Shown: one piece after another, positions 35,140 through 44,054 of the stretch | How positions within the stretch are numbered: position 1 is the first letter of the stretch | How the letters are laid out: every line of letters starts with the position of its first letter | NCBI GenBank assembly: GCA_018385315.1 | Contig: JAHAZJ010000082.1 | Location: 1 to 46,149, forward strand | Direction: 5' to 3' | Length of the DNA: 46,149 nucleotides | Origin: Treponema sp. | Lineage (GTDB): Bacteria > Spirochaetota > Spirochaetia > Treponematales > Treponemataceae | Notes under the pieces: generated by a model | Seen by the model: only the letters and a program-made list of their open reading frames with translations | Told to the model about the DNA's origin: nothing | Database searches by the model: none | Made by a program: the position numbers and the translations under genes

Positions 35140-36378
35140 ATGAGATTATATTCACGTAGTTTTACAGTAAAATTAGTTGTTATTTGTTGTTTATTTACAG
35201 TGGCACTTACTACAGTTGTTGTTAAGACTTTAGATAGAAAATCACAAAATGCTGGTTCAGATACCGAAAACATTTCTGATTTTGTTCAGACTGAAGCTCA
35301 AATTGGTTCTAGCGATTCTGGTAATGAACTTTCTTTGGAGCTTAATCCTTCTACCGTAATTCCTGTTAGTAATTCTTCATTATATACACAGGATGAATTG
35401 CAGAATATTAATGTTTATCAGCTTTGTAATGAAGCCGTTGTAAACATTAATACAAAGGTTGTGGCATATGACTGGTTTCTTGATCCATATGTTCAGGATG
35501 GTGGTAGTGGAAGTGGGTCTATTATTGATAAAAGAGGATATGTACTTACAAATGTTCACGTAATTCAGGATGCATCTAAAATTTATGTTTCTTTGTTTGA
35601 TGGAACTCAATATGAAGCAGAAGTTATAGGGCAGGATTTGGATAGCGATCTTGCAATCATAAAATTTTCACCACCTTCAGGAATTGAACTTAAAACAATA
35701 TCTTTTGGAGAATCAAAAAATCTTGTAGTGGGTCAAAAAGTAATTGCAATTGGAAATCCATTTGGTATGGAAAGAACGATGACAACAGGTATTGTTTCCG
35801 GTTTAGGTCGTCCAATTCAGAATTCCAATAAAAGAATTATTCGAGATATGATTCAAACTGATACTGCAATTAATCCTGGAAATTCCGGTGGCCCTTTGCT
35901 TAATACCCAGGGACAGATGATAGGAATTAATACTATGATTATGTCTAATTCCGGAAGTTCCTCTGGAGTTGGTTTTGCGGTTCCATCGGAAACGGCAAAA
36001 AGGGTTGTGGCTGATTTGATAAAATATGGAAAAGTTCAACGTGGTACTATTGATGCTTCCATAGTACAATTGAATTCAAGAATTGCTCAGTATGCAGGTC
36101 TTGATATTTCATCTGGTATTCTGATTTCTGAAGTTACAAAAGGTGGAAATGCAGAAAAGGCTGGATTAAGAGGTGGAACTAAAGCTGTTTATTATGGAAA
36201 TAGAAGCAGCATCATATACATTGGTGGAGATGTTATTACAAAGATTGATGATATAACTATTTCATCCTTGGCTGATTATTATTCTGCTTTAGAAAGTAAA
36301 AAGCCGGGAGAGGTGGTTTCTGTTGTAGTAAGAAGAAATAAACAGAATTATTCCTTGAATATTAAATTAAGTGAGTAG
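35140..36378 (+). CDS. HtrA/DegP-family periplasmic serine protease
   Basis: A 412-residue trypsin-fold protease with an N-terminal membrane anchor (about residues 8-26), so it acts in the periplasm on damaged proteins. The catalytic triad is visible: His in TNVHVIQ, Asp in DSDLAII and Ser in NPGNSGGPLL. One PDZ domain follows, so it resembles DegS rather than the two-PDZ DegP/DegQ. The track start is a TTG at 35077; I choose the ATG at 35140 because the signal anchor begins there. No ribosome site is seen; a weak promoter (TTGTCA-N19-CATTAT) ending 6 bases before the ATG would give a leaderless mRNA. Confidence 0.9.
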   Translation: MRLYSRSFTVKLVVICCLFTVALTTVVVKTLDRKSQNAGSDTENISDFVQTEAQIGSSDSGNELSLELNPSTVIPVSNSSLYTQDELQNINVYQLCNEAVVNINTKVVAYDWFLDPYVQDGGSGSGSIIDKRGYVLTNVHVIQDASKIYVSLFDGTQYEAEVIGQDLDSDLAIIKFSPPSGIELKTISFGESKNLVVGQKVIAIGNPFGMERTMTTGIVSGLGRPIQNSNKRIIRDMIQTDTAINPGNSGGPLLNTQGQMIGINTMIMSNSGSSSGVGFAVPSETAKRVVADLIKYGKVQRGTIDASIVQLNSRIAQYAGLDISSGILISEVTKGGNAEKAGLRGGTKAVYYGNRSSIIYIGGDVITKIDDITISSLADYYSALESKKPGEVVSVVVRRNKQNYSLNIKLSE

Positions 36379-36384
36379 AAGCAG

Positions 36385-38382
36385 GTGAGAAAATTCGAAG
36401 TAGTTGCTCCTTATGAACCAAGTGGAGATCAAGAACAGGCAATTGAAAAGCTATCCCAAGGTTTTTTGAATGGTGATAAATTCCAGACTTTAAAAGGTGT
36501 TACTGGTTCTGGAAAAACTTTTACAATGGCAAAAATTATTGAAAAAGTTCAGAGACCAACCTTAATTATCAGTCATAATAAAACTCTTTCTGCTCAATTA
36601 TATAGAGAGTTTAAATCGTTTTTTCCAAACAATGCAGTTGAATATTTTGTATCTTACTATGATTACTATCAGCCTGAAGCATATGTAGCGGCACGAGATC
36701 TTTATATTGAAAAAGATTGCGATATAAATAAGGAAATTGACCAGCTTCGTCTTGCAGCAACCTACAGCTTAATGGAAAGACGAGATGTAATTGTTGTTGC
36801 AACGGTTTCTTGTATTTATGGTCTTGGTATGCCAGATTTATATAAGGAAATGCGCATACATCTTGAAAAAGGTCAGAATCTTAATCCAAAAAAATTTGCA
36901 GATCAATTGATTCAGCTGCAATATTCGCGAAATGATGCAGTTTTGGAAAGGGGAAATTTTAGAATACATGGAGATGTTATTGAAGTTTTTCCTCCATACA
37001 TGGAAACAGATGAAGCATATCGAATTGAACTGGAATGGGATGAAATTGTCAGAATAAGACGTTTTAATGTTTTGAATATGAGCACAACAGGTGAAATAGA
37101 TGAAACTGTATTTTATCCTGCAAAACACTTTGTTGTTTCAAAGGATTTACTTCTGGAGGCTACAGAACGTATTCAAAAAGAAATGGAAGAACAGTATGAG
37201 GCTTTTCAGAAAGCAGGAAAGATTCTTGAAGCAGAACGGATAAAAACTCGTACAACATATGACCTGGAAATGCTTAAGGAAATGGGAACTTGTCCGGGAA
37301 TAGAAAATTATTCAGGACCAATAAGTGGCAGAAAAAAAGGTGATCCTCCTGCTACACTTTTACATTATTTTCCAGATGATTTTTTGTGTCTTATTGATGA
37401 AGCTCATGTAACTGTACCTCAAATTGGTGCTATGTATGAAGGTGACAGAAGTCGTAAACAGAGTTTAATTGATTTTGGTTTCCGTTTACCATCTGCATTA
37501 GATAATCGTCCATTAAAGCGTGAAGAATTTGATAAGAAAATGAATCAGATTATTTACGTAACCGCCACTCCTCGTAAAGAAGAAGTGGAAGTAAGTTCTC
37601 AGGTTGTTGAACAGTTAATTCGTCCAACAGGATTACTTGATCCTATTGTAGAAGTTAGACCTAGCGAAGGTCAGATGGAAGACATTTACAAGGAAATAAA
37701 AGAACGTATTGAACGGAAAGAAAGAAGTCTTGTTTTAACTTTGACAAAAAAAATGGCTGAAGATTTAACTGATTATCTGACAGAATTAAATCTTAAAGTA
37801 AAGTACATTCATTCCGAAATTGATACTTTTGAACGTGTTGAAATATTAAAATCTCTGAGAACTGGTGAAATTGATGTTTTAATTGGTATTAATCTTTTAC
37901 GAGAAGGTATTGATTTACCAGAAGTTTCATTTATTGCTATTCTTGATGCAGATAAAATCGGGTTCTTGCGTTCTACAACTTCATTAATTCAGATTATTGG
38001 TCGTGCCGCCAGAAACGCAGAAGGTAAGGTTGTAATGTATGCAGACCACATGAGCCCTGCAATGAAAGAAGCTATTGAGGAAACAAAGCACCGTCGTGAA
38101 ATTCAGGAAGCTTATAATAAAGAGCACGGAATTACACCCCAAACAGTTTCTAAAGCCGTTCAGGATATTCTGGTACATGAAAAGAAAGATGCCGAGGAAA
38201 ATGCCGAAGTACAGCTTGAAGTATTAAAGAGTTCTGCAAATCTTATGAATGCTTCAGAACGTAAAAAACTTATTAAGGCCCTTACAAAAGAAATGTCTGA
38301 TTGTGCAGATAGAATGGAATATGAACAAGCTGCTGTGATACGTGATCAGATTCGAGAAATTGAAGCAACATATGGTAAATAG
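36385..38382 (+). CDS. uvrB: Excinuclease ABC subunit B
   Basis: The damage-verifying helicase-like subunit of nucleotide excision repair. 665 residues, full length. Walker A is GVTGSGKTFTMA, the beta-hairpin that probes DNA is at YYDYYQPEAYV, the DEAH-like box is LIDEAHV, and a C-terminal UVR domain binds UvrC (MEYEQAAVIRDQI). It starts with GTG 6 bases after the protease stop, so it is cotranscribed with it. Confidence 0.97.
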   Translation: MRKFEVVAPYEPSGDQEQAIEKLSQGFLNGDKFQTLKGVTGSGKTFTMAKIIEKVQRPTLIISHNKTLSAQLYREFKSFFPNNAVEYFVSYYDYYQPEAYVAARDLYIEKDCDINKEIDQLRLAATYSLMERRDVIVVATVSCIYGLGMPDLYKEMRIHLEKGQNLNPKKFADQLIQLQYSRNDAVLERGNFRIHGDVIEVFPPYMETDEAYRIELEWDEIVRIRRFNVLNMSTTGEIDETVFYPAKHFVVSKDLLLEATERIQKEMEEQYEAFQKAGKILEAERIKTRTTYDLEMLKEMGTCPGIENYSGPISGRKKGDPPATLLHYFPDDFLCLIDEAHVTVPQIGAMYEGDRSRKQSLIDFGFRLPSALDNRPLKREEFDKKMNQIIYVTATPRKEEVEVSSQVVEQLIRPTGLLDPIVEVRPSEGQMEDIYKEIKERIERKERSLVLTLTKKMAEDLTDYLTELNLKVKYIHSEIDTFERVEILKSLRTGEIDVLIGINLLREGIDLPEVSFIAILDADKIGFLRSTTSLIQIIGRAARNAEGKVVMYADHMSPAMKEAIEETKHRREIQEAYNKEHGITPQTVSKAVQDILVHEKKDAEENAEVQLEVLKSSANLMNASERKKLIKALTKEMSDCADRMEYEQAAVIRDQIREIEATYGK

Positions 38383-38400
38383 AAAATGGTTGTTTGGCAA

Positions 38401-38429
38401 TTGACTTTTTTTTAAAATTTGTTTAATAT
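38401..38429 (+). promoter_or_regulatory. Promoter of rpmB
   Basis: TTGACT (38401-38406), a 17-base spacer and TAATAT (38424-38429). Transcription would start near 38436, giving a leader of about 50 bases with an AGGAAGGA ribosome site before the ATG. Confidence 0.65.
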
Positions 38430-38486
38430 TTTCAAACTATCGTTAATTGTGTGGGAAATTGTTTTATATAAGGAAGGATAAAGAAA

Positions 38487-38711
38487 ATGTCTAGAATGTG
38501 TGATGTTTGTGGAAAAGGCGTGATGTCAGGAAATAAAGTAAGTAAATCTTACAATCATACTCGCAGAACATGGAGACCTAATCTTCACAGCGTTAAGGCT
38601 TCTCTTCCTAATGGAGAAGTAAGAACACTTAAAATCTGTTCAAACTGCCTTAGCCGTGGATTTATCGAAAAGAAAGTTAGAGTTCCAAAGACAGAAGCTG
38701 CACAGAACTAG
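38487..38711 (+). CDS. rpmB: Ribosomal protein bL28, zinc-binding form
   Basis: A 74-residue large-subunit protein. Two CxxC pairs (CDVCG at residues 5-8 and CSNC near 52) make the zinc-ribbon C+ form, so it needs zinc; many bacteria also hold a C- paralogue used under zinc limitation. It is a single-gene unit with its own promoter, a strong ribosome site and a terminator just behind. Confidence 0.96.
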   Translation: MSRMCDVCGKGVMSGNKVSKSYNHTRRTWRPNLHSVKASLPNGEVRTLKICSNCLSRGFIEKKVRVPKTEAAQN

Positions 38712-38733
38712 TTTTTAGTCTAGAACTATTAAA

Positions 38734-38768
38734 AACCCGTGATTTTAAGGTCACGGGTTATTTTTTTT
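38734..38768. terminator. Bidirectional terminator between rpmB and the MBL hydrolase gene
   Basis: A 9-bp GC-rich stem AACCCGTGA/TCACGGGTT with a T-run on each strand after the stem (longer on the plus strand). It lies between two convergent genes. Confidence 0.88.
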
Positions 38769-38794
38769 AAACTTGCTATGTTAATAACGTTCTA

Positions 38795-39676
38795 TTAGAT
38801 TTTTAATTCAAGACCATCAAAGGCTGGAAGAACGCTTTTTGCAGATTTAAGGGCTGGAAATTGGTTTATATGTTCTTTGATGTATTTTTTTACCTGGTTA
38901 TGAGAACTTTTATGAGTCATATGGGTAAACCAAACTTGTTCTGCACAACCAATAATGTTTGCAGCTTCCATTGCTTCTAAAAAACTGAAATGTGTTGAAT
39001 GTTTATCAATTCTTAATCCGTCAATTACTAAATGTTTAAGCTTCCCGCTGTTATTTTTTATTAAATCGAAGGATTCTTGTGGAATATAATTGCAGTCAGT
39101 TAAATAAGCAATAGATTCCTTGTTTTTATGATTTTTATCCCACTTAGAAAAAAGCCAGCCTGTAGTTTCCAGATGTCCATGCATTAATGGAATTGGTGTA
39201 ATTGTTGTGTCACCAATATTGAATGAGGTTTCTGCTGGAAAAAGCTGAATATTTGCATGACCACCTCCCTCTTTTACTGGCATGAACAGATAGGGAAAGC
39301 GAAATTCCAAATGTTCCATGCATTTTCTATTTGTGTAAATTGTAATTGGTGGTTTTGATTCATTTTTAGCAGATTCATCTATTGTATCTGGAGACTGAAT
39401 ACTGGAAAAAATCCGTAAATCATCAATTCCATGAAGATGATCTGCGTGGCTGTGGGTTAAAAAAACTGCATCTACATGAGAAACCTTATATTTTATGCAT
39501 TGTAATCGGAATTCTGGGGAAGTATCGACCACAAAATGTTTATTATCATCTGTAACAATGTAAACAGAACTTCTGTTACGTTTATTTTTTTTATTATGGG
39601 ATTTGCAAACCTTGCAATTACAGGCAATTACTGGAACACCATGACTGGTTCCTGTTCCTAAAAATCTTAAAAGCAT
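38795..39676 (-). CDS. MBL-fold metal-dependent hydrolase, PhnP-like
   Basis: A 293-residue metallo-beta-lactamase fold protein of the PhnP-like group, which includes cyclic phosphodiesterases. It begins with FLGTGTSHGVPVIACNCKVC, a signature with a Cys cluster that in PhnP binds an extra zinc, followed by the metal motif HSHADHLHGID. Further His residues lie in MHGHLET and FTHMTHK. The substrate is unknown. A promoter (TAGACT-N17-TATATT) ends 6 bases before the ATG and there is no ribosome site, so the mRNA is probably leaderless. Confidence 0.83.
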   Translation of the reverse strand: MLLRFLGTGTSHGVPVIACNCKVCKSHNKKNKRNRSSVYIVTDDNKHFVVDTSPEFRLQCIKYKVSHVDAVFLTHSHADHLHGIDDLRIFSSIQSPDTIDESAKNESKPPITIYTNRKCMEHLEFRFPYLFMPVKEGGGHANIQLFPAETSFNIGDTTITPIPLMHGHLETTGWLFSKWDKNHKNKESIAYLTDCNYIPQESFDLIKNNSGKLKHLVIDGLRIDKHSTHFSFLEAMEAANIIGCAEQVWFTHMTHKSSHNQVKKYIKEHINQFPALKSAKSVLPAFDGLELKI

Positions 39677-39682
39677 AAAAAA

Positions 39683-39711
39683 AATATACCATTCGTAAGA
39701 TATGAAGTCTA
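39683..39711 (-). promoter_or_regulatory. Promoter of the PhnP-like hydrolase gene, predicted leaderless
   Basis: On the minus strand, TAGACT (39706-39711), a 17-base spacer and TATATT (39683-39688), then 6 bases to the ATG. The -35 box is weak. Confidence 0.5.
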
Positions 39712-39752
39712 GATTATTCGTAAAAAGTGGAATTTTTTTACGATAAGCATTA

Positions 39753-39758
39753 TATTAT
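39753..39758 (+). promoter_or_regulatory. -10 box of the 486-residue unknown gene
   Basis: TATTAT, 7 bases before the ATG at 39766. It lies inside the first codons of the track ORF, supporting the later start. No good -35 box is seen. Confidence 0.5.
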
Positions 39759-39765
39759 AGAAAGA

Positions 39766-41226
39766 ATGAATTCAAATCCTGCATTGGTAATAGAACAATA
39801 TCTCTCAACTAAACAAGACGTTTTTACAGCTGATACTTTTTATCATGATGTAAAAAAGCAAGGTGTTCGTTTGTCTAAAGATGATGCAGTGGAATTGCTG
39901 TATTCATCAAATCTTGTTTTTCCATTAATGAAGAATGAGTTTATTACAAGAGCAGGTGTTTTTACAGGACGATGTTTTAGTTTTGTTCCAAGTAAAGAAG
40001 AAGTACAGAAGGGATATTTCTTTTTGGGTCATCGTGCCATGCCTTTTATTAACCCAGATTGTCCTCCAGATAAATTATTTATTTCGGATTCTAAAAATAT
40101 TATTCCTGCAGAAAAATGCGTTTTTTCAATGAATCTTGCTATGGATACTTTTGCTCTTTATGGCGAAGGCTATGTGCTTCCATATATTTTTGGCGATCAT
40201 TCTAATGAGAAGCTTGCACTTTCTTCCATTCAATATTCAATGCCTACAGAGATTCAATTAACAGCCTGGCCACTTGCTGCCGTATCTGGAAAAGTTCCAT
40301 TTATGTTTGGTGACAGAATTTTTGCCCGTGTTCAAAATTGGAAAGAAGGTATTATTCAAGTTTCTGTTATTAGGGCAAATAGAACTAATGTTGTTTCTTC
40401 TGAAGATATTGAAAGAGAAGAATGGTATTCAGAGGTTGAGCAGGCTTTAGTTACAAGTATTGATAAAAATGGTCCAGCCGGTTCTATTGAAGAGCAATTG
40501 GCATATTTATTTTTGGAACATCAACAGGAACTTTGTACACATAGTTGTGGCAGTCTTGAAGATTTTTTCAAACGCACAAAAGCAATTGGTTTTTCACAAT
40601 ATGGTGTAGAAACAAGAATCTGGAAACAAGGTGAACAGATTCCATTTGTAGGAAGATGGAACCAGGAAATATCCGCAAATTCTTTGTATATGCAGTTACA
40701 GACAATGTTTTCACCACAGATTTTGGATTGCTTTTTACAGGATTATGAATATCAAAAAGATAAAAAAACAGAAGCAAAATGCCTGGATGATTTGATTGAT
40801 GATATTTTTCCATTTCCAGGTTCCCTTTCTCCTGCAGAAAAGAAGATTCTTGTTATGCAAATGGAAAAAAGAATTCAAAGATTTTTGAAGGATAATTCTT
40901 TTTATTCTAATAAGAAGCTCCCTAAACTTCGAAGTAGAATTCTTGCCCTATTTACGGATGTCAGTAAACTGATGGCATCGGTTTCTATTTCTGGTCTGAA
41001 GCTTTCGGATTTGCCTTCTCAGGAGCTGATAATTCTTGAACAGTTATTTTCCCATGTACATAAAATTGTGGAAGAAATGGGAGATATGTTTTTAGTAAAT
41101 CAGCTTCCAATTGATGATTTGCTTTTATCTTTGGAAGGAATGGAAGATACTTTTGATGATATACAAAACACAATCAAAACTTCTATTGACGTTAATACAT
41201 ATAAAAATATAAAAATAATTGAATAG
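39766..41226 (+). CDS. Conserved hypothetical protein, probably spirochaete-specific
   Basis: A 486-residue cytoplasmic protein I do not recognise. The N-terminal 60 residues (helix, turn, helix with AVELLYSSNLVFPL) could be a winged-helix-like domain. The middle is a mixed alpha/beta region that contains a pattern of Gly and aromatic residues (YFFLGHRAMPF, YVLPYIFGDH). The C-terminal third is helical and acidic. No catalytic motif is seen. The track start (GTG at 39727) is replaced by the ATG at 39766 because a TATTAT box lies between them. It leads directly into the PTS IIA and transketolase genes, so it may be part of a carbon-related operon. Confidence 0.72.
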   Translation: MNSNPALVIEQYLSTKQDVFTADTFYHDVKKQGVRLSKDDAVELLYSSNLVFPLMKNEFITRAGVFTGRCFSFVPSKEEVQKGYFFLGHRAMPFINPDCPPDKLFISDSKNIIPAEKCVFSMNLAMDTFALYGEGYVLPYIFGDHSNEKLALSSIQYSMPTEIQLTAWPLAAVSGKVPFMFGDRIFARVQNWKEGIIQVSVIRANRTNVVSSEDIEREEWYSEVEQALVTSIDKNGPAGSIEEQLAYLFLEHQQELCTHSCGSLEDFFKRTKAIGFSQYGVETRIWKQGEQIPFVGRWNQEISANSLYMQLQTMFSPQILDCFLQDYEYQKDKKTEAKCLDDLIDDIFPFPGSLSPAEKKILVMQMEKRIQRFLKDNSFYSNKKLPKLRSRILALFTDVSKLMASVSISGLKLSDLPSQELIILEQLFSHVHKIVEEMGDMFLVNQLPIDDLLLSLEGMEDTFDDIQNTIKTSIDVNTYKNIKIIE

Positions 41227-41244
41227 GATATAGGAGAAACATAT

Positions 41245-41718
41245 ATGGATAACTTTGAAATTACAGCTGACATTGCAGAATTAATTCATAGAGGTGGTGT
41301 TTTCTACGATGTAGAAGGAAATACCCCACAAGAAATCTACGAAAATTTTTCTAAGATGATAAATCTTCCAGAAGGGATGACCAGCGAGCAGATTGCTTCT
41401 GCATTATGTGCACGGGAAGCAGTTTTAAGTACGGCTGTTGGTAATGGAATTGCATTGCCACATGCTCGTGCTCCTATTATGAAAGAAGAGTCTGCCCAGA
41501 GAATATGTGTTTTATATCTTAAAAAACCAATTCCAATGAGTGCCCCTGATGAAAGAGATGTTCATGTTATGTTTGTATTACTTACACATAACTCCCAGAT
41601 TCATCTTAAGGTACTTTCCGTATTGGCGGGATTGTTTAGAAGTGCTAGATTTAGAAAGGCACTTGAAAATAAAGCAGCAGAAGCAGAACTTGCTGCACTT
41701 ATTAGAGAATTAGCATAA
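41245..41718 (+). CDS. PTS IIA domain protein (PtsN/fructose type)
   Basis: A 157-residue single-domain EIIA of the mannitol/fructose type. The phosphorylated His is His73 in GIALPHAR. No IIB or IIC domain is nearby, so a regulatory role like PtsN is more likely than sugar import. An AGGAG ribosome site precedes the ATG. It lies between the unknown gene and transketolase with gaps of 18 and 36 bases, and is probably cotranscribed with both. Confidence 0.87.
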   Translation: MDNFEITADIAELIHRGGVFYDVEGNTPQEIYENFSKMINLPEGMTSEQIASALCAREAVLSTAVGNGIALPHARAPIMKEESAQRICVLYLKKPIPMSAPDERDVHVMFVLLTHNSQIHLKVLSVLAGLFRSARFRKALENKAAEAELAALIRELA

Positions 41719-41754
41719 TTAATTTTTTAAACATAAATATACGAGGTAACTTTT

Positions 41755-43731
41755 ATGGACAAAAAAGGTGTTGAGGCAGTTGCATTATCAATCCGCAGCT
41801 TGTCAATGGACGCTATTCAGAAGGCAAACTCAGGTCATCCTGGTTTACCACTTGGTGCAGCAGAAGCCGCTGCAGTTCTTTACGGTGAAGTAATGAAACA
41901 TAATCCTGCAAATTCAAAATGGGCAGACAGAGACCGTTTTGTTCTTTCTGCAGGTCACGGATCAATGTTACTTTACAGTATCCTCCATTTGTCTGGATAC
42001 GATGTAACAATGGATGATATTAAAAACTTCCGTCAGGTTGGTTCACGTTGTCCAGGTCACCCAGAATTTGGTGATACAGACGGTGTTGAATGTACTGGTG
42101 GTCCACTTGGACAGGGTGTTTCAATGGCTGTTGGTATGGCTATTGCTGAAAGTATGCTTGCTGCAAAATTCAATACACCAAAACACACAATTGTTGATCA
42201 CTATACATATTCTTTGGTAGGTGAAGGTTGTCTTCAGGAAGGTGTTGCATCTGAAGCCTGTTCTTTGGCTGGTAACCTTAAACTTGGTAAATTAATCGTA
42301 TTCTATGACCAGAATAAAATTTCTATTGATGGTTGTACAGATATTACATTTACAGATGACATTGCAAAACGCTATGAAGCTTATGGCTGGCAGGTTTTGA
42401 AAGGTGATATGTATGATGTTGAAGGTATTGTTAAATTAGTAAACGAAGCAAAAGCTTGTTCTGATAAGCCTTCTTTAATCATGCTTAAATCTGTAATTGG
42501 TAAAGGAGCTCCAAAACAAGACACAGCTGATGTTCACGGTGCTCCTCTTGGTGCAGAAGGAATTGTTGAAGCTAAGAAAACTCTTGGTCTTCCAACAGAC
42601 AAAGACTTCTACGTTGTTCCAGAAGCTTACAAATATTTTGAAGATAAAAAAGCCTGCTTCGCTAAAGCTGAAGCTGACTGGAATGCTGAATTTGATGCAT
42701 GGGCAAAAGAAAATCCTGAACTTAAGAAGCTTTGGGATGCTTACCACTCAGATGCAGTTACAGATGAATCTGTAAAAGATGTTGAATATAAAGTAGGGGA
42801 TGCATGTGCTACACGTGATGCTTCTGGTAAAGCATTGAACGTAATTGCGGCTCGTTTTGCTAACCTTGTTGGTGGTTCTGCTGACTTAATGGGACCAAAC
42901 AAGACTGCTTTCAAAGCAACAGATAATGGTACATTCAGCCCTGCTAACCGTGCTGGTCGTACAATTGAATACGGTATCCGTGAATTTGCTATGTCAGCTG
43001 TTTGTGCTGGTATTTCTTTACACGGGGGATTGCGCCCATTCTGTGCTACATTCTTAGTATTCGCTGATTACCTCCGTCCATCATTACGCGTTGTATCTTT
43101 GATGAAACAGCCTGTAATTTATGTCTTCACCCACGATTCAATTTACGTTGGTGAAGACGGTCCTACACACCAGCCAATTGAAACTATGTGTTCACTCCGC
43201 TCTATTCCTGGTGTTCAGGCAATTCGTCCTGGTGACCCAGAAGAATCTATGCAGGCTTGGAACATGGCTTATGCTTCTAAAGATCATCCAGTATGTATGG
43301 CATTTACTCGCCAGGCATTGGCTGTATATGAAAAAGCAGATAAGAACTGGAAAGCTAACATGGCAGAAAAAGGTGCTTATGTTGTACAGGAAGGTTCTGA
43401 TACTCCAGATATTACAATCCTGGCTTCTGGTTCAGAAGTTAATATGGCTCTTAAAGCTGCAAGCCTTACAAGTGGAAAAACAATCCGCGTTGTATCAGTT
43501 CCAGATTTGAAGAAGTTCTCTAACCTCTGCTGTTGTGAACAGGAAAAAATCATTGGTAAAGCTAAACGCGTAGTATGTACTGAAGCTGGTGTTTCTACAG
43601 AATGGCTCCAGTTTGCTAAGAAAGAAGACTGCTTCTGTATCGACAGATTTGGTACTTCAGGTCCAGCAAACAAGGTTGCTGAATACTTAGGATTTACTGC
43701 TGAAAAGCTCGCAGAGCTTTTAAGCAAGTAA
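41755..43731 (+). CDS. tkt: Transketolase
   Basis: A thiamine-diphosphate enzyme that moves two-carbon units between sugars in the pentose phosphate pathway. 658 residues, full length. The N-terminal domain has AGHGSMLLYSILHLSG and GEGCLQEG (thiamine-diphosphate and Mg motif), the second domain RTIEYGIREFAMSAV, and the C-terminal domain is complete. Codon use is strongly biased, as in highly expressed genes. A GAGG ribosome site precedes the ATG. The last 13 codons including the stop (FTAEKLAELLSK) recur twice downstream as untranslated copies, an odd tandem duplication. Confidence 0.96.
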   Translation: MDKKGVEAVALSIRSLSMDAIQKANSGHPGLPLGAAEAAAVLYGEVMKHNPANSKWADRDRFVLSAGHGSMLLYSILHLSGYDVTMDDIKNFRQVGSRCPGHPEFGDTDGVECTGGPLGQGVSMAVGMAIAESMLAAKFNTPKHTIVDHYTYSLVGEGCLQEGVASEACSLAGNLKLGKLIVFYDQNKISIDGCTDITFTDDIAKRYEAYGWQVLKGDMYDVEGIVKLVNEAKACSDKPSLIMLKSVIGKGAPKQDTADVHGAPLGAEGIVEAKKTLGLPTDKDFYVVPEAYKYFEDKKACFAKAEADWNAEFDAWAKENPELKKLWDAYHSDAVTDESVKDVEYKVGDACATRDASGKALNVIAARFANLVGGSADLMGPNKTAFKATDNGTFSPANRAGRTIEYGIREFAMSAVCAGISLHGGLRPFCATFLVFADYLRPSLRVVSLMKQPVIYVFTHDSIYVGEDGPTHQPIETMCSLRSIPGVQAIRPGDPEESMQAWNMAYASKDHPVCMAFTRQALAVYEKADKNWKANMAEKGAYVVQEGSDTPDITILASGSEVNMALKAASLTSGKTIRVVSVPDLKKFSNLCCCEQEKIIGKAKRVVCTEAGVSTEWLQFAKKEDCFCIDRFGTSGPANKVAEYLGFTAEKLAELLSK

Positions 43732-43915
43732 ATCCGGTGAGTTTGCGTAAGCAAACTCATTAAGTTCACGAAGTGAACGACTTTTACTGCTGAAAAGTTA
43801 GCTGATCTTTTGAATAAATAGGTTAGGTTGCGAGTTTTGTGCAAGCAAAACTCGTGAGTTCGCGAAGCGAACTACATTTACTGCTGAAAAGCTCGCAGAG
43901 CTTTTAAATAAATAA
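43693..43915 (+). repeat. Three tandem copies of the tkt 3' end separated by hairpins
   Basis: The 39-base tkt end is present at 43693-43731 (real end), 43783-43821 and 43877-43915, translating as FTAEKLAELLSK, FTAEKLADLLNK and FTAEKLAELLNK, each followed by a stop. The spacers (51 and 55 bases) each hold two hairpins: GAGTTTGC/GCAAACTC and GTTCAC-GAA-GTGAAC in the first, and CGAGTTTTG/CAAAACTCG and AGTTCGC-GAA-GCGAACT in the second. Several paired bases differ between spacers yet stay complementary. The extra copies have no start codon and are not genes. Confidence 0.85.
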
Positions 43916-44000
43916 GGTAATGTACGGGGCGTTGCGGGGTGTCCCCGCTAGAAGGGGTAGCGAGCAACGCAGTGGGAGCGAGGGGAAGGCTTTCCCCTCC
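43916..44000 (+). repeat. GC-rich structured block after tkt
   Basis: Strongly GC-rich against an AT-rich background. GCGTTGC (43929-43935) pairs with GCAACGC (43964-43970) and encloses two small hairpins (CGGGG-TGT-CCCCG and GCTA/TAGC). A further hairpin AGGGGAA/TTCCCCT lies at 43981-43998. It looks like a dispersed intergenic palindrome or a structured RNA part of the tkt 3' region. No ORF is seen. Confidence 0.6.
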
Positions 44001-44005
44001 TTAAT

Positions 44006-44039
44006 AAGACGTTTCTTGGAAACAGGGAGCGTCTTTTTT
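44006..44039 (+). terminator. Terminator after tkt and its repeats
   Basis: Stem AAGACG/CGTCTT with an inner hairpin GTTTC/GAAAC, followed by a T-run. It closes the tkt transcript after about 275 bases of structured 3' RNA. Confidence 0.7.
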
Positions 44040-44054
44040 GTTTCTATTATAGAT

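Noticed and set aside
43377-43844. Minus-strand ORF of 155 codons across the tkt end and repeats
   Set aside because: It is antisense to tkt and is lengthened only by the tandem tail copies; no ribosome site or family resemblance.
43693-43915. CRISPR array
   Set aside because: Only three repeats, the repeats code for the tkt C-terminus, the spacers are palindromic and similar to each other, and no cas genes are present.
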